Positions 9,513-18,393 of a stretch of DNA of 44,187 nucleotides are shown piece after piece. Location of the stretch: contig JAAYBI010000014.1 in the NCBI GenBank assembly GCA_012718915.1, positions 1 to 44,187 on the forward strand. Direction: 5' to 3'. The notes below the pieces were generated by a model. That model saw only the letters and a program-made list of their open reading frames with translations, had not been told where the DNA came from and made no database searches. The position numbers and the translations under genes are program-made. The first letter of the stretch is position 1, and each line of letters opens with the position of its first letter. The stretch comes from Clostridiaceae bacterium. Its GTDB lineage: Bacteria; Bacillota; Clostridia; Saccharofermentanales; Saccharofermentanaceae.

Positions 9513-10142
9513 ATGAATATAATCGAGACTGAGGCTATCACGTTTGCCGGTATTTTGAATTACCCTCCGGTTCAGATTCCTGAGGGTTCGGTTACATTTT
9601 TAACCGGAGATAGTGGTTCAGGAAAGACAACGTTTTTACGATTATTGAATTCTACGCTGACGCCTGTATCCGGACGTGTATTCTATCGCGGAAAGGATAC
9701 CGGTTTCGAAGATCCGCTTGAAATTCGTCAAAAGATGCTCTTAACCGGTCAATCTGTATATTTGTTTGACACGACCATCAGAGATAATTTCCGTATGTAC
9801 TATGAATATCGTGATCTGAAGCCACCGAGTGACGAGTTCATTAAGGAATATCTCTCGTTGTGCATTGCCCCTTTTCCGATTACATCATCGTGCAATACAT
9901 TGTCCGGGGGAGAGCGTCAGAGAGTCTATCTCTCGATATTTCTCTCTTTTGGAGCGGATGCGTTTCTGCTTGATGAGCCGACATCGGCGCTTGATCGGAA
10001 TTTGAGCGACTCTGTTTTCTCAAACATTGTCTCGTTCGCGAAAAAATCAAATATTTCTCTTGTTGTTGTCAGTCACGATACAGAGCTTGTGCGCAAATAT
10101 GCCGAATACGAAGTAAGTTTATCGAAAAGGGTGATGGTATGA
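9513..10142 (+). CDS. ABC transporter ATPase, FetA/YbbL-like
   Basis: Energises the permease encoded by the next gene. The 209-residue single nucleotide-binding domain shows Walker A GDSGSGKT (32-39), a Q-loop at Q80, signature LSGGE (130-134), Walker B FLLDE (151-155) and H-loop H188. AAGGAG (9499-9504) lies eight bases before ATG 9513, so I reject the ATG at 9492. It overlaps the permease start by four bases (ATGA), indicating translational coupling. The pair matches the family of E. coli FetAB (YbbLM), linked to iron homeostasis; the real substrate here is unknown. Confidence 0.88.
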   Translation: MNIIETEAITFAGILNYPPVQIPEGSVTFLTGDSGSGKTTFLRLLNSTLTPVSGRVFYRGKDTGFEDPLEIRQKMLLTGQSVYLFDTTIRDNFRMYYEYRDLKPPSDEFIKEYLSLCIAPFPITSSCNTLSGGERQRVYLSIFLSFGADAFLLDEPTSALDRNLSDSVFSNIVSFAKKSNISLVVVSHDTELVRKYAEYEVSLSKRVMV

Positions 10143-10927
10143 ACGGTGTTGTCGAACTGCAAATATGGCAATTTCTGTCGATTTACTTATTATTGATTGT
10201 TGTCTTGGTTATCTTTTTGAAGATGCGGCTCAGCCAGACCAAAAGGTTGCTGATTTCGAGTCTGATGATGACGATTCAGTTAATTGCAGCCGGTTTTGTA
10301 CTGACCTATATTTTTGAAAATCCACACCCGGTGTATACGATGATTTATCTGTCAGCGATGCTTATTTTCGCGTCGTATCAAGTCGTCGGCAAAAATAAAA
10401 TCTTGAATCGCAAATTTAAACTGGCCATTGTTCTTTCTTTATCGACATCCGGCGCAGTAGTGTTAATCATGTTTGTGGGCGTCATCGTCGGAGTCAGCAT
10501 GTTTAATCCACAGTACACCATCCCGTTGGGAGGAATGATTATCGGAAACGCCATGACCGGGATCAATCTCGGTCTTAAAAATTTTTCGGAGAGTATATCG
10601 ACACAAAGGAACAAGTTGGAGAATCTTCTGAATCTGGGGGTCGATCCCAAACGGATTTTGCTGCCGCATGTGAATCAAGCCTTGGAAACGGCATTGATGC
10701 CGACGATTAACTCTATGATGGGCATGGGAATTATCTTTTTGCCGGGTATGATGACCGGTCAAATTCTCTCGGGGACGATTCCGACAACGGCGATACTCTA
10801 CCAGATCGCCATCATGATTGCTATCTGCAGTACGGTATGTCTGGCTGTTTTCGGATCGCTGATTTTCGGATATCGCACGTTATATAATGATCGCAAACAA
10901 TTCGTATCATTTCTTCAAGATTCGTAA
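10139..10927 (+). CDS. ABC permease, FetB/UPF0014 family
   Basis: Membrane partner of the preceding ATPase. The 262-residue protein has six to seven hydrophobic helices and the family's conserved stretches: GMIIGNAMTG near 132-141 and the PTINSMMGMG...LPGMMTGQ region near 184-206. Family members are implicated in metal (iron) export or homeostasis; no substrate can be read from the sequence. The gene ends 13 bases before a convergently transcribed gene, with no obvious terminator between them. Confidence 0.88.
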   Translation: MNGVVELQIWQFLSIYLLLIVVLVIFLKMRLSQTKRLLISSLMMTIQLIAAGFVLTYIFENPHPVYTMIYLSAMLIFASYQVVGKNKILNRKFKLAIVLSLSTSGAVVLIMFVGVIVGVSMFNPQYTIPLGGMIIGNAMTGINLGLKNFSESISTQRNKLENLLNLGVDPKRILLPHVNQALETALMPTINSMMGMGIIFLPGMMTGQILSGTIPTTAILYQIAIMIAICSTVCLAVFGSLIFGYRTLYNDRKQFVSFLQDS

Positions 10928-10940
10928 CGAAGAGCATGTT

Positions 10941-11825
10941 CTACTTGAACCAGCTCCGTTCTCGAAAATGAAGCAGGAAAATATTGCATACTAACGCTAA
11001 GACGACGCCTATGACAAACGATATCCAATAATATGTGGACAAATCGTATCGATCAAGATAATTCTTAATAAAGAAAACGGCTTCAAAATAATGAAGGTCG
11101 GAAGTGGCTGCATAAATAATAAACGCGTAGGATATGTGATTTGATACGAATATGGCTGAGAGAGTAATGGGAAAAGACATAAAAAAGGAGGCTTTTCGCG
11201 TCGCATCGGATAACAACAAAAATCCCCAATATGACCCGAAAGTGATTATGACAGAAAATACAAACCACGGTGAGAGCCTTGCGGTTCTTGATGGAAATCT
11301 TGCCAGATACTCGTAATTGCTGATCATTGAAAAAATGAACCAGAGCAAAGCCCCGGGAATTGCTCCGAGAATAGAACCGAACAGACCGAGGAAATAGCGT
11401 GGCTGATGATTGCCTGATATCATGTCGGATTTTTGCGCCCAATCGGAAGTGCTTGCGGAAGTTGTCTCGATAATATCGGCAGTGACGCCACGATCCATAA
11501 GAAATGTAGTCACACGCAATAGTACGTTCTGGAAACCCGGAACCGTGTTGTGAATAATTGGCAAATAGATGGTTATCTGCGTATCATCAACGACAATGGC
11601 ATGTGAAGAGGGGTGCTCTTGACGATTGAGGTACTCTTCCATCTGTTCAATTAATTCGCGATCAAGTCCGAACGCAAAAATCGAAAGCGATAGACGAGAA
11701 AGGTGAGACTGAATTTCTGCCTTCGTAAAATAGCCATTGCATCGACCCGCCAGGTGAGACGAGTCAATAAGGTTCAGACCGGTTTGAGCGGTCAATTGCT
11801 CGGTTAATTCAGAAGTTATTGTCAT
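10941..11825 (-). CDS. Membrane protein of unknown function
   Basis: I do not assign a family. The first 150 or so residues of the 294-residue product are soluble and mixed alpha/beta. The C-terminal half has about four to five membrane helices, opening with a Gly-rich helix GLFGSILGAIPGALLW that resembles one seen in many uncharacterised clostridial membrane proteins. The frame runs to TTG 11870, but nothing like a ribosome site precedes it. ATG 11825 has GGGGGG about 15 bases upstream and a weak AAGAGAT nearer, so the start is uncertain by 15 residues. It is transcribed towards fetB and divergently from hsp20. Confidence 0.65.
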   Translation of the reverse strand: MTITSELTEQLTAQTGLNLIDSSHLAGRCNGYFTKAEIQSHLSRLSLSIFAFGLDRELIEQMEEYLNRQEHPSSHAIVVDDTQITIYLPIIHNTVPGFQNVLLRVTTFLMDRGVTADIIETTSASTSDWAQKSDMISGNHQPRYFLGLFGSILGAIPGALLWFIFSMISNYEYLARFPSRTARLSPWFVFSVIITFGSYWGFLLLSDATRKASFFMSFPITLSAIFVSNHISYAFIIYAATSDLHYFEAVFFIKNYLDRYDLSTYYWISFVIGVVLALVCNIFLLHFRERSWFK

Positions 11826-12073
11826 GACTTTATCTCTTACCCCCCCGGATAGATATTGGCCCTGACGCAAATGAACGTGCTAATAATGATAACAGGTAGG
11901 TATTAAAAATACAATAAATTTTAGTAAGAGCGTCAATATTTGACAATTATAGGTTTGATTATTGTTACTTGTAGAAACGATAATCTTGAGAATTGCAGTT
12001 AATTGACGTTTAACAATATTTTCTCGATTTTTTAAAGTTCATAACACAGATTTTTTACATCACAGAGCGATAA

Positions 12074-12108
12074 TATAATTGCTGGCAGTCGATTGGAGAG
12101 AGTGCCAA
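12074..12108 (+). promoter_or_regulatory. hsp20 promoter with CIRCE-like (HrcA) operator
   Basis: A -10 box TATAAT (12074-12079; poor -35) is followed by CTGGCAGTC (12082-12090), nine bases, then GAGTGCCAA (12100-12108). CIRCE is TTAGCACTC-N9-GAGTGCTAA. The right half and the nine-base spacer match well; the left half departs at two positions from a perfect mirror of the right half. The remaining DNA, 11826-12070, is AT-rich and I see nothing else in it. Confidence 0.65.
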
Positions 12109-12143
12109 AAATCAACAATAATTATGAAGGGAGGTTGTTTTGT

Positions 12144-12590
12144 ATGGCAGGATTAGTACCATTTAACAGAAGAAACAACAGCTTACGCTCAGGTGCATCG
12201 GATGGCTTTGACAGCATGCTTGATGACTTCTTCTCAGATGCGTGGCCTTTTCGCAGAAGCTTGATGGCAGATACGTTTAAGATTGACGTCGAGGATTGCG
12301 AAGATCATTATCAAGTTGAAGCAGAGCTTCCCGGCGTCGAAAAGAGAGATATCGAATTGTCTATAGATTTGGGCCGACTTACGATTAAAGTAGCTCAGAG
12401 TCGGGAGAGCGAAGATATGAAGAAGAACTATATTCATAAAGAGCGTCGTTACAGTTCGATGAGCCGAAGTGTATATCTTGCAGATGCAATTTCGGAAGGG
12501 GTAAAAGCGAAATTAGATAATGGCGTACTGTGCATTCAAGTACCAAAGCAAAAAATGGATAACAATAGATCTAGTATTACAATTGAATAA
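12144..12590 (+). CDS. hsp20: Small heat-shock protein, Hsp20/alpha-crystallin family
   Basis: ATP-independent chaperone that holds unfolding proteins in the cytoplasm. The 148-residue product has a short N-terminal arm rich in Phe/Arg, an alpha-crystallin domain (about 43-140) with the family motif AKLDNGVL (122-129), and the C-terminal I-X-I anchor (ITI at 145-147) used for oligomer assembly. AAGGGAGGT (12127-12135) lies eight bases before ATG 12144. The longer frame from TTG 12093 is rejected because it runs through the CIRCE-like site. Control by HrcA is inferred from that operator. Confidence 0.95.
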   Translation: MAGLVPFNRRNNSLRSGASDGFDSMLDDFFSDAWPFRRSLMADTFKIDVEDCEDHYQVEAELPGVEKRDIELSIDLGRLTIKVAQSRESEDMKKNYIHKERRYSSMSRSVYLADAISEGVKAKLDNGVLCIQVPKQKMDNNRSSITIE

Positions 12591-12639
12591 ATAGCGGCTA
12601 ATAACTCTTGTCACCTTTATGTATTGCTAGCTATGAACG

Positions 12640-12668
12640 ACAACGGGCGCCCACAGGGCGCCCGTTGT
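12640..12668. terminator. Long perfect hairpin between hsp20 and the polyamine operon
   Basis: Thirteen perfect pairs (12640-12652 with 12656-12668) and an ACA loop, between two converging genes. It would act in both directions, but there is no T tract on either side, so it may instead stabilise 3' ends or stop polymerase weakly. Confidence 0.55.
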
Positions 12669-12749
12669 CCGGCGTGTGCTACGCGTGGCACTTTGCTCGA
12701 CGGTGAAAGTTCGTTATGGGGGGATTTCGGTTTATGACAGACTATTAGC

Positions 12750-13418
12750 TTAGAAGTGAAATCGCTTCTTGATCTCATTTTTCACGGTCTTGTCACCTAG
12801 AATTGTCGTACCAATAAGCGTTAAAAGGGAAACCGCGGCGGAGATAATGACCATGGCCGGGTGCCCGATTCGCGTGATTAAAAACAAGACCGTGGGAAAC
12901 ATTCCTAACAAAGCAATCGCAAATTGATAGAGCAAGTAATTTCGAAAGTCCATCCGATTGACCAAAATCAATATGACAACGGCAAGATCAGCGACAATGA
13001 ATATACTCGGAATGACAAAGCTGACCGACCATCCCCGATACCCGACTAAGAAATCAATCAGGACGATAAACAGAGAGCCCAAGATACTCTGGGCCAGAAT
13101 TTTTGATGCGATGTTGATATGGTGGCCGAGCGAGTGCGATATACCGACCCACAAGTAAATGATTGCGGCAATAGTAATCAGTGACCATAGGAAGCCGTTA
13201 TAGAAAATAACGTTGAGAACCACAGAAGTTAATACGGCAACAACTGAAAGAAACAAGAAGATGCGCTTCAAAAAATGGAATTTTCTGTAATCGATATTAG
13301 TTTCAGGATAATAGGACTCGAACTTTTCGCCGCCCATATCCTCGGTGACGGCTTTGCACAAAGGGCAAACGATGGAATCATCGCGAATTTCCAGTTGGCA
13401 CTTATTACAGTATTTCAT
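12750..13418 (-). CDS. DUF6320 zinc-ribbon membrane protein
   Basis: A 222-residue protein with an N-terminal zinc ribbon (CNKC near 3-6 and CPLC near 17-20), a linker, and about six membrane helices from residue 50 to 210. This matches DUF6320, which I recall as a frequent neighbour of the condensation-type acyltransferase found just upstream; function unknown. TGGAG lies six bases before ATG 13418, inside the end of the acyltransferase gene, giving a 14-base overlap and probable translational coupling. I reject the TTG at 13439. It is the last gene of the long minus-strand run; the hairpin at 12640 follows. Confidence 0.75.
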   Translation of the reverse strand: MKYCNKCQLEIRDDSIVCPLCKAVTEDMGGEKFESYYPETNIDYRKFHFLKRIFLFLSVVAVLTSVVLNVIFYNGFLWSLITIAAIIYLWVGISHSLGHHINIASKILAQSILGSLFIVLIDFLVGYRGWSVSFVIPSIFIVADLAVVILILVNRMDFRNYLLYQFAIALLGMFPTVLFLITRIGHPAMVIISAAVSLLTLIGTTILGDKTVKNEIKKRFHF

Positions 13419-14697
13419 AGTTGGCTCCATTGGTCTCAATTTGTACTTTTAGTCCGTCGGATGAAAGCTTTCGAAAAAAGGCCTTCTGAAGATACGTGTC
13501 CTGTAACTGAGATGTGACGGTGATGATTAAAGAGCGCTCATATGAGCAAACCGCAAACTTGAGCGCTTCGACGTTGGTCGCACCCATTACGAGCTCTGCA
13601 CTCTCGACACGATCCTTATATTCATCCGGCAACTTAATACGTCCGATGTTAGAAAGAGTAATGGTATTTGCGTGAGAAGAACGTACATATGTATACTTGA
13701 GCCCGATATTCTTAATAAATAATGGCAAAATGCGCAGATACCATTTCTTCCCGAATGAGACATTATAAGCAATTTTGGACTCGAAATATTCTCTGGTCAA
13801 GGATTTTTCAAATTGATCCTGTACCATTTTCAAAATTTCTTCGAAGGTATGCTCGGTACTGGACGGGTGAAAAATGATGGGCACGATCGAAAAGAAATTC
13901 ATCGTTGAAGTGGAGTCGAAATAGGGTCGAAGATTAACCGGAACAGAGACGCTGATCGGTTTTTTGCTGGGCTGCCCGTTTAAGTTTGCCTTGTAAATAC
14001 ACCAAAGAACATTAGCGACCAGATATTGCGTAATCGTCATATTGTGTTCTCGGCAGTAGGCAATTATTTCCTTGATAGACACATATCCATGGATAACGCC
14101 GGTGGTATAGATCGGCATCTTTTCACCGCGGATACGATAGGCCGAAGCGGCGTTGTAACCGACCGGATTCTGGCCGGTGAAATTCTTGTTGTAACTGTCC
14201 TCAATATCTGAGAAAACATCGACGGCGGGCTTGACGGGAATAGCAGAATCCGACTCATCAGCAGCGACAAGATCCAGGTAACGACAGACTAATTCACGAA
14301 GGAAGTTGACAGCGCCGGCTCCGTCCGTTAATACATGATAGACCTCAAGGTTGATGCGTGACTTATAATACGATACGCGAAACAGGTAATGGTTGTTGTG
14401 AGATCTTGGAAAGTAAGCACAAGGCTTAGACATTTCTTCGCTGACCAAACACGGCTTGTCGTTGGATTCGAAATAGTACCAGAAAAATCCGTGTCGGAGC
14501 CTTACCTTGAAACTTCCGAAACGCGGTAAAGTGGTGTCGAGAGCACTCTGCAAAAGAATCGGATTGATGTCGCTTTTCAGTCGCATTGAAATCCGGTACA
14601 TATTACTGTAGTTGCTGTTGGTAATGACCGGAAACAAGTTCGCGGTATTATCCAAACGATGCCATCGTATTTCCTGACGATTATATTTTTTTGCCAT
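13405..14697 (-). CDS. Condensation-type acyltransferase (alcohol acetyltransferase-like)
   Basis: A 430-residue member of the CoA-dependent acyltransferase/condensation superfamily. The active-site motif HxxxDG is present as HVLTDG (H121 to G126), and SVPVNLRPYF near 243 resembles the second conserved region. Such enzymes transfer an acyl group from a thioester to an alcohol or amine; the substrates here are unknown. AAAAGGAT precedes ATG 14697. It overlaps the DUF6320 gene by 14 bases and follows the LarA-like gene by 27 bases. Placement after six polyamine genes makes a polyamine acceptor conceivable, but that is inference; a sugar, lipid or alcohol acceptor is equally allowed. Confidence 0.78.
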   Translation of the reverse strand: MAKKYNRQEIRWHRLDNTANLFPVITNSNYSNMYRISMRLKSDINPILLQSALDTTLPRFGSFKVRLRHGFFWYYFESNDKPCLVSEEMSKPCAYFPRSHNNHYLFRVSYYKSRINLEVYHVLTDGAGAVNFLRELVCRYLDLVAADESDSAIPVKPAVDVFSDIEDSYNKNFTGQNPVGYNAASAYRIRGEKMPIYTTGVIHGYVSIKEIIAYCREHNMTITQYLVANVLWCIYKANLNGQPSKKPISVSVPVNLRPYFDSTSTMNFFSIVPIIFHPSSTEHTFEEILKMVQDQFEKSLTREYFESKIAYNVSFGKKWYLRILPLFIKNIGLKYTYVRSSHANTITLSNIGRIKLPDEYKDRVESAELVMGATNVEALKFAVCSYERSLIITVTSQLQDTYLQKAFFRKLSSDGLKVQIETNGANYEIL

Positions 14698-14724
14698 AAT
14701 GCATCCTTTTCGTATTCGTTGATT

Positions 14725-15975
14725 CTATAGCGAGCATTTCGGTAAAGTAGAACCGCCGAAGGGCATGAGAATTATTTTCGACCGAGAGCCCATGATTCGC
14801 AAAGCCTCGTCAACTGCTGTCTGAGCATCCGAATAAGGCTCGAGAAACAGACCCTTCACATATTCCGGATCGAAGTCTGAGACCAAAAATATACGTGCAT
14901 TTTGAAGTACCATGGCGATGGCGGCGGCTTTATGTCCGCCGAGCACAAAGTCACGGCGAATATGTTCAATCATATCCTCGCTTTTTTCGTGACCGGTCAG
15001 CCAATCCTCGAAATGGGATTCTCCCAGGCCTTCGCTGCAAGCCGCCAGCCAGACGATAATTCCGCCGTTTCTGACCGCGTGCTTGGCGTTGTCGAGTGCT
15101 TTTTGCGCCTGATACATATTGATATCTTTGGGAAAACCTCCGGCACTGACGATGACAATATCCGCACGCTCGGCTGCGCAGACTTTATAAAAAGAGTCCA
15201 GAAACTCACAGCCGGCTCGATGAGCATGAACCGGATGGCCGGAAAAACTCTTGATGATTTGCTTTTTCTCGTCCAGGACGACATTGATGATAAAATCGAT
15301 ACCGCAGATTCGACCCGCTTCTTCGATATCCTCGCGAACCGGATTACCCTGCAGTCGACCTGCGGCGGCCTCGGGAATCACCATTGCGCTGTGGTTGGAT
15401 TGAATGGCATCACGGGTGGATACACCCGGCATAATTGCTTTGGCGCCTCCGCTGTATCCGGCAAAGTAATGAAACTCAATATTACCCAAACAAATACGGC
15501 GATCCGCCTGCGCCACCGGTGTAAAGATATCAACCGGTGTACCGCGAGAGGTGGTGCCGAGATGAACATAATCATCAACGTCTGAATCTATACAGCGAAT
15601 GCGATCATACACCGCGTCACCGACCAGTTGCCTCATTCGCTCAGGGCTGTGACCTTCGTGACTTCCGAGTCCGAAGACGATGATAATATCCTCGTCGGGA
15701 ATGCCCGCCCGACTCAATTCATCCAATACGCAAGGAAGAATTTTATAGCTTGGAAGAGGACGGGTGATATCGCTGGTGACAATGGCAATCTTTTCGCCGG
15801 GATGAACCAGCTCATGCAAGGGTTTACTTTCAATCGGTTCAGACAGAGATCGAATCACTTCGTCTACACCCGTTAATTGTAACTCGGTCTCGTTCGGTCG
15901 CATGACAGTCATGACAAGTTCTTCGGGCAAATCAATCTCAATCGTCTCTTTGCCGTATCCAAAAGGGTATTTCAT
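14725..15975 (-). CDS. LarA-like nickel-pincer racemase family protein (DUF2088)
   Basis: Homologous to nickel-dependent lactate racemase. The 416-residue protein keeps the LarA landmarks: TRPLPS (71-76), a His pair region GSHEGH (H106, H109) and FHYFAGYSGGAK (168-179), where H169 and K179 correspond to the His and the Lys that carries the nickel-pincer cofactor. Many homologues act on other 2-hydroxy acids, so lactate should not be assumed. Cofactor genes larB, larC and larE are not in the window. GGAGGAT lies about six bases before ATG 15975. A possible extended -10 promoter lies just upstream at 16005-16013, so this gene and the next two may also be transcribed apart from the polyamine genes. 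Confidence 0.82.
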   Translation of the reverse strand: MKYPFGYGKETIEIDLPEELVMTVMRPNETELQLTGVDEVIRSLSEPIESKPLHELVHPGEKIAIVTSDITRPLPSYKILPCVLDELSRAGIPDEDIIIVFGLGSHEGHSPERMRQLVGDAVYDRIRCIDSDVDDYVHLGTTSRGTPVDIFTPVAQADRRICLGNIEFHYFAGYSGGAKAIMPGVSTRDAIQSNHSAMVIPEAAAGRLQGNPVREDIEEAGRICGIDFIINVVLDEKKQIIKSFSGHPVHAHRAGCEFLDSFYKVCAAERADIVIVSAGGFPKDINMYQAQKALDNAKHAVRNGGIIVWLAACSEGLGESHFEDWLTGHEKSEDMIEHIRRDFVLGGHKAAAIAMVLQNARIFLVSDFDPEYVKGLFLEPYSDAQTAVDEALRIMGSRSKIILMPFGGSTLPKCSL

Positions 15976-16004
15976 GAAAGATCCTCCGAAAATATCGATA
16001 ATAT

Positions 16005-16013
16005 ATTATAACA
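16005..16013 (-). promoter_or_regulatory. Possible internal extended -10 promoter before the LarA-like gene
   Basis: On the minus strand TGTTATAAT reads as TG-N-TATAAT, lying between the nspC stop (16023) and the LarA-like start. The -35 region is weak. If active it would make the last three genes a sub-operon. Confidence 0.4.
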
Positions 16014-16022
16014 TGAGCCACA

Positions 16023-17162
16023 TCAGGATAAACGACTCTCAAAATCGGAATAATTAAATCGACGAATCAGATGATAGCTTCCGCTCTCGTCCGTCACGCC
16101 GATATCCGGAAGAGGTATACCGTTAAAAGTGTTGTTCTTGACCATGGAATATATTGCCATATCGCAAAAAATCAGACGGTCGCCCGGAGAAAGCGGTGAA
16201 TCGAAAGCATAGTCGCCGATGATATCGCCTGCAAGACAAGTCGGACCGCCCAATCGAAATGTGTAAGGTTTTTCTCCCGGTGAGCCGGCGCCGATAATAT
16301 TCGGCCGATAGGGCATTTCGATTACATCCGGCATGTGACAAGCAGCGGAAGTATCGAGAATGGCAATTGGCATACCGTTTTCAAAAACATCAACGACGGT
16401 CGATACCAGATATCCGGCATTCAGAGCAACGGCTTCGCCGGGCTCAAGGTAAACCTCGACGGCGTATTTTGACTTGAATGACTTAATCAGTGCGATGAGT
16501 TTCCCGACATCGTAATCGGCCCGTGTTATATGATGACCACCACCGAAATTAATCCATTTCATTTGGGGAATGAAGCGGCCGAACTTCGACTCGAATGCGG
16601 TCAAAGTGGATTCGAGTGCGTCCGAATTTTGCTCGCAGAGGGTGTGAAAATGAAGTCCTGAAATACCCTCAAGGAGGTCTTCGCGAAAATTATCGATGGT
16701 CACGCCCAACCGCGAAAACGGAGAACAGGGGTCATATATCGCATGGTCCTGTGTAGAACACTCCGGGTTGACCCGGATTCCGCAGGACTTACCCGCAGAC
16801 AATGCCTTATCTCTATACGTTATCCACTGCGAAAATGAATTAAAAACAATGTGATCGGACACCTTAATGATCTCGCTAAAATTCTCGTCGGTGTATGCCG
16901 GCGAAAAAATATGCGTCTCACCGCCGAATCTTTCATGTCCCAACCGTGCCTCATAAAGACCACTGGCTGTCGTACCGTGAAGATATTTGGCAATTAGAGG
17001 ATAGAGATGGAACATTGAGAAGGCTTTTTGTGCCAGCAAAATTCGAGCGCCCGAACGCGCGGATACGTCAGCCAGGCACTTGAGATTTTTTTCTAAAGCA
17101 ACCGGGTCGACGACGTAAGCCGGGGTTCTGATTTTTTCAGTGAATTCAAATGCATCGGTCAT
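16023..17162 (-). CDS. nspC: Carboxynorspermidine/carboxyspermidine decarboxylase
   Basis: PLP enzyme (alanine-racemase fold) that decarboxylates carboxyspermidine to spermidine, or carboxynorspermidine to norspermidine. The 379-residue product shows the PLP lysine in LLAQKAFSMF (K46), the Gly-rich phosphate site EPGEAVALNAGY and the C-terminal CDMAIYSMVKNNTFNG segment typical of NspC. It starts at ATG 17162, sharing one base with the stop of the dehydrogenase gene (TGATG), so the two are translationally coupled. With agmatinase making putrescine and no diaminopropane genes nearby, carboxyspermidine is the more likely substrate. Confidence 0.93.
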   Translation of the reverse strand: MTDAFEFTEKIRTPAYVVDPVALEKNLKCLADVSARSGARILLAQKAFSMFHLYPLIAKYLHGTTASGLYEARLGHERFGGETHIFSPAYTDENFSEIIKVSDHIVFNSFSQWITYRDKALSAGKSCGIRVNPECSTQDHAIYDPCSPFSRLGVTIDNFREDLLEGISGLHFHTLCEQNSDALESTLTAFESKFGRFIPQMKWINFGGGHHITRADYDVGKLIALIKSFKSKYAVEVYLEPGEAVALNAGYLVSTVVDVFENGMPIAILDTSAACHMPDVIEMPYRPNIIGAGSPGEKPYTFRLGGPTCLAGDIIGDYAFDSPLSPGDRLIFCDMAIYSMVKNNTFNGIPLPDIGVTDESGSYHLIRRFNYSDFESRLS

Positions 17163-18361
17163 CAATCAACGATCTCCGGTGAAAAGCTTTCTTGCCATGG
17201 CAGGCCCCAAATATTCAGTGCATCCATAAACGGATCCGGATCAAATTCCTCGACGTTAAATACGCCGGGCTTGCGCCACTTTCCGTTCATGACGAGCATG
17301 GCGCCAATCATCGCCGGCACGCCCGTGGTATAGGAAATGGCCTGAGAGCCGACTTCCCGATAACATTCCTGGTGATCGCAGACGTTATAAATGTAATAGG
17401 TTTTTTCTTTGCCGTCTTTGATGCCTTTGAAAATGCATCCGATATTCGTCTTTCCGACAGTTCTCGGGCCTAAAGATGCCGGATCCGGCAAGACAGCCTT
17501 GAGGAACTGAAGAGGAATAATGGGTCGGCCTTCGTACATAATGGGCTCAATCGATGTCATTCCGACATTTTCGAGGCACTTCAAATGGGTCAGATAGCTC
17601 TGGCCAAAAGTCATAAAGAAGCGAATGCGCTTGATTCCCGGTACGTTTTTAGCTAAAGACTCGATCTCCTCGTGGTGGAGAAGATACATATCTTTTGGAC
17701 CGATTTCCGGAAAATCATAGACGCGTTTAATTTCCATCGGCTCGGTCTCGACCCATCGGCCGTCCTGCCAATAACTGCCGTTCGCCGTGACCTCTCGAAT
17801 GTTAATCTCAGGATTGAAATTGGTCGCGAAGGGATAACCGTGATCGCCCGCGTTTGCATCGAGAATGTCGATTTCGTGAATCTCATCAAAGTGATGCTTG
17901 AGCGCATAAGCAGTGAAAACACCGGTAACTCCGGGATCAAAACCACTTCCGAGAAGAGCGGTTATGCCTTTTTCCCGGAAACGATCGTGATACGCCCATT
18001 GCCATTTATATTCAAATTTTGCGGTATCCTTTGGCTCATAGTTGGCCGTATCAATGTAGTGCGTGCCGGTTTCCAAACAGGCATCCATAATGGTCAAATC
18101 CTGATAGGGTAAGGCCAGATTTAAGACCACATCCGGATGATAAGAGCGAATGAGCTCCACAAGAGCCGCCGTGTCATCGGCATCGACTTGCGCGGTTTGA
18201 ATTTTGACTTTGCCGCCGTCGAGCTTGGTTTTGAGTGCGTCGCACTTCGATACGGTTCGGCTTGCTATCATCATCTCGTCAAACACAGAATCATTTTGAC
18301 ATATTTTGTGGATGGCTACCGAAGCCACACCACCGCAACCAATAACCAGAATCTTTCCCAT
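17162..18361 (-). CDS. Carboxynorspermidine/carboxyspermidine dehydrogenase
   Basis: Saccharopine-dehydrogenase-family enzyme that condenses aspartate semialdehyde with putrescine (or diaminopropane) and reduces the Schiff base with NADPH to carboxyspermidine. The 399-residue protein begins with a Rossmann motif, VIGCGGVAS (6-14), and has the family's GFDPGVTGVF stretch near 139-148. GGGGGT lies about ten bases before ATG 18361. Overlap with nspC distinguishes it from saccharopine dehydrogenase of lysine metabolism. It provides the second half of a SAM-independent spermidine route encoded in the same run as speD and speE. Confidence 0.92.
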   Translation of the reverse strand: MGKILVIGCGGVASVAIHKICQNDSVFDEMMIASRTVSKCDALKTKLDGGKVKIQTAQVDADDTAALVELIRSYHPDVVLNLALPYQDLTIMDACLETGTHYIDTANYEPKDTAKFEYKWQWAYHDRFREKGITALLGSGFDPGVTGVFTAYALKHHFDEIHEIDILDANAGDHGYPFATNFNPEINIREVTANGSYWQDGRWVETEPMEIKRVYDFPEIGPKDMYLLHHEEIESLAKNVPGIKRIRFFMTFGQSYLTHLKCLENVGMTSIEPIMYEGRPIIPLQFLKAVLPDPASLGPRTVGKTNIGCIFKGIKDGKEKTYYIYNVCDHQECYREVGSQAISYTTGVPAMIGAMLVMNGKWRKPGVFNVEEFDPDPFMDALNIWGLPWQESFSPEIVD

Positions 18362-18393
18362 AGAAGAATACCCCCTTTATATATTTGATGTCA

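Noticed and set aside
14902-15585. Plus-strand open frame of 227 codons
   Set aside because: Mirror of the LarA-like gene, whose motifs are unmistakable on the other strand.
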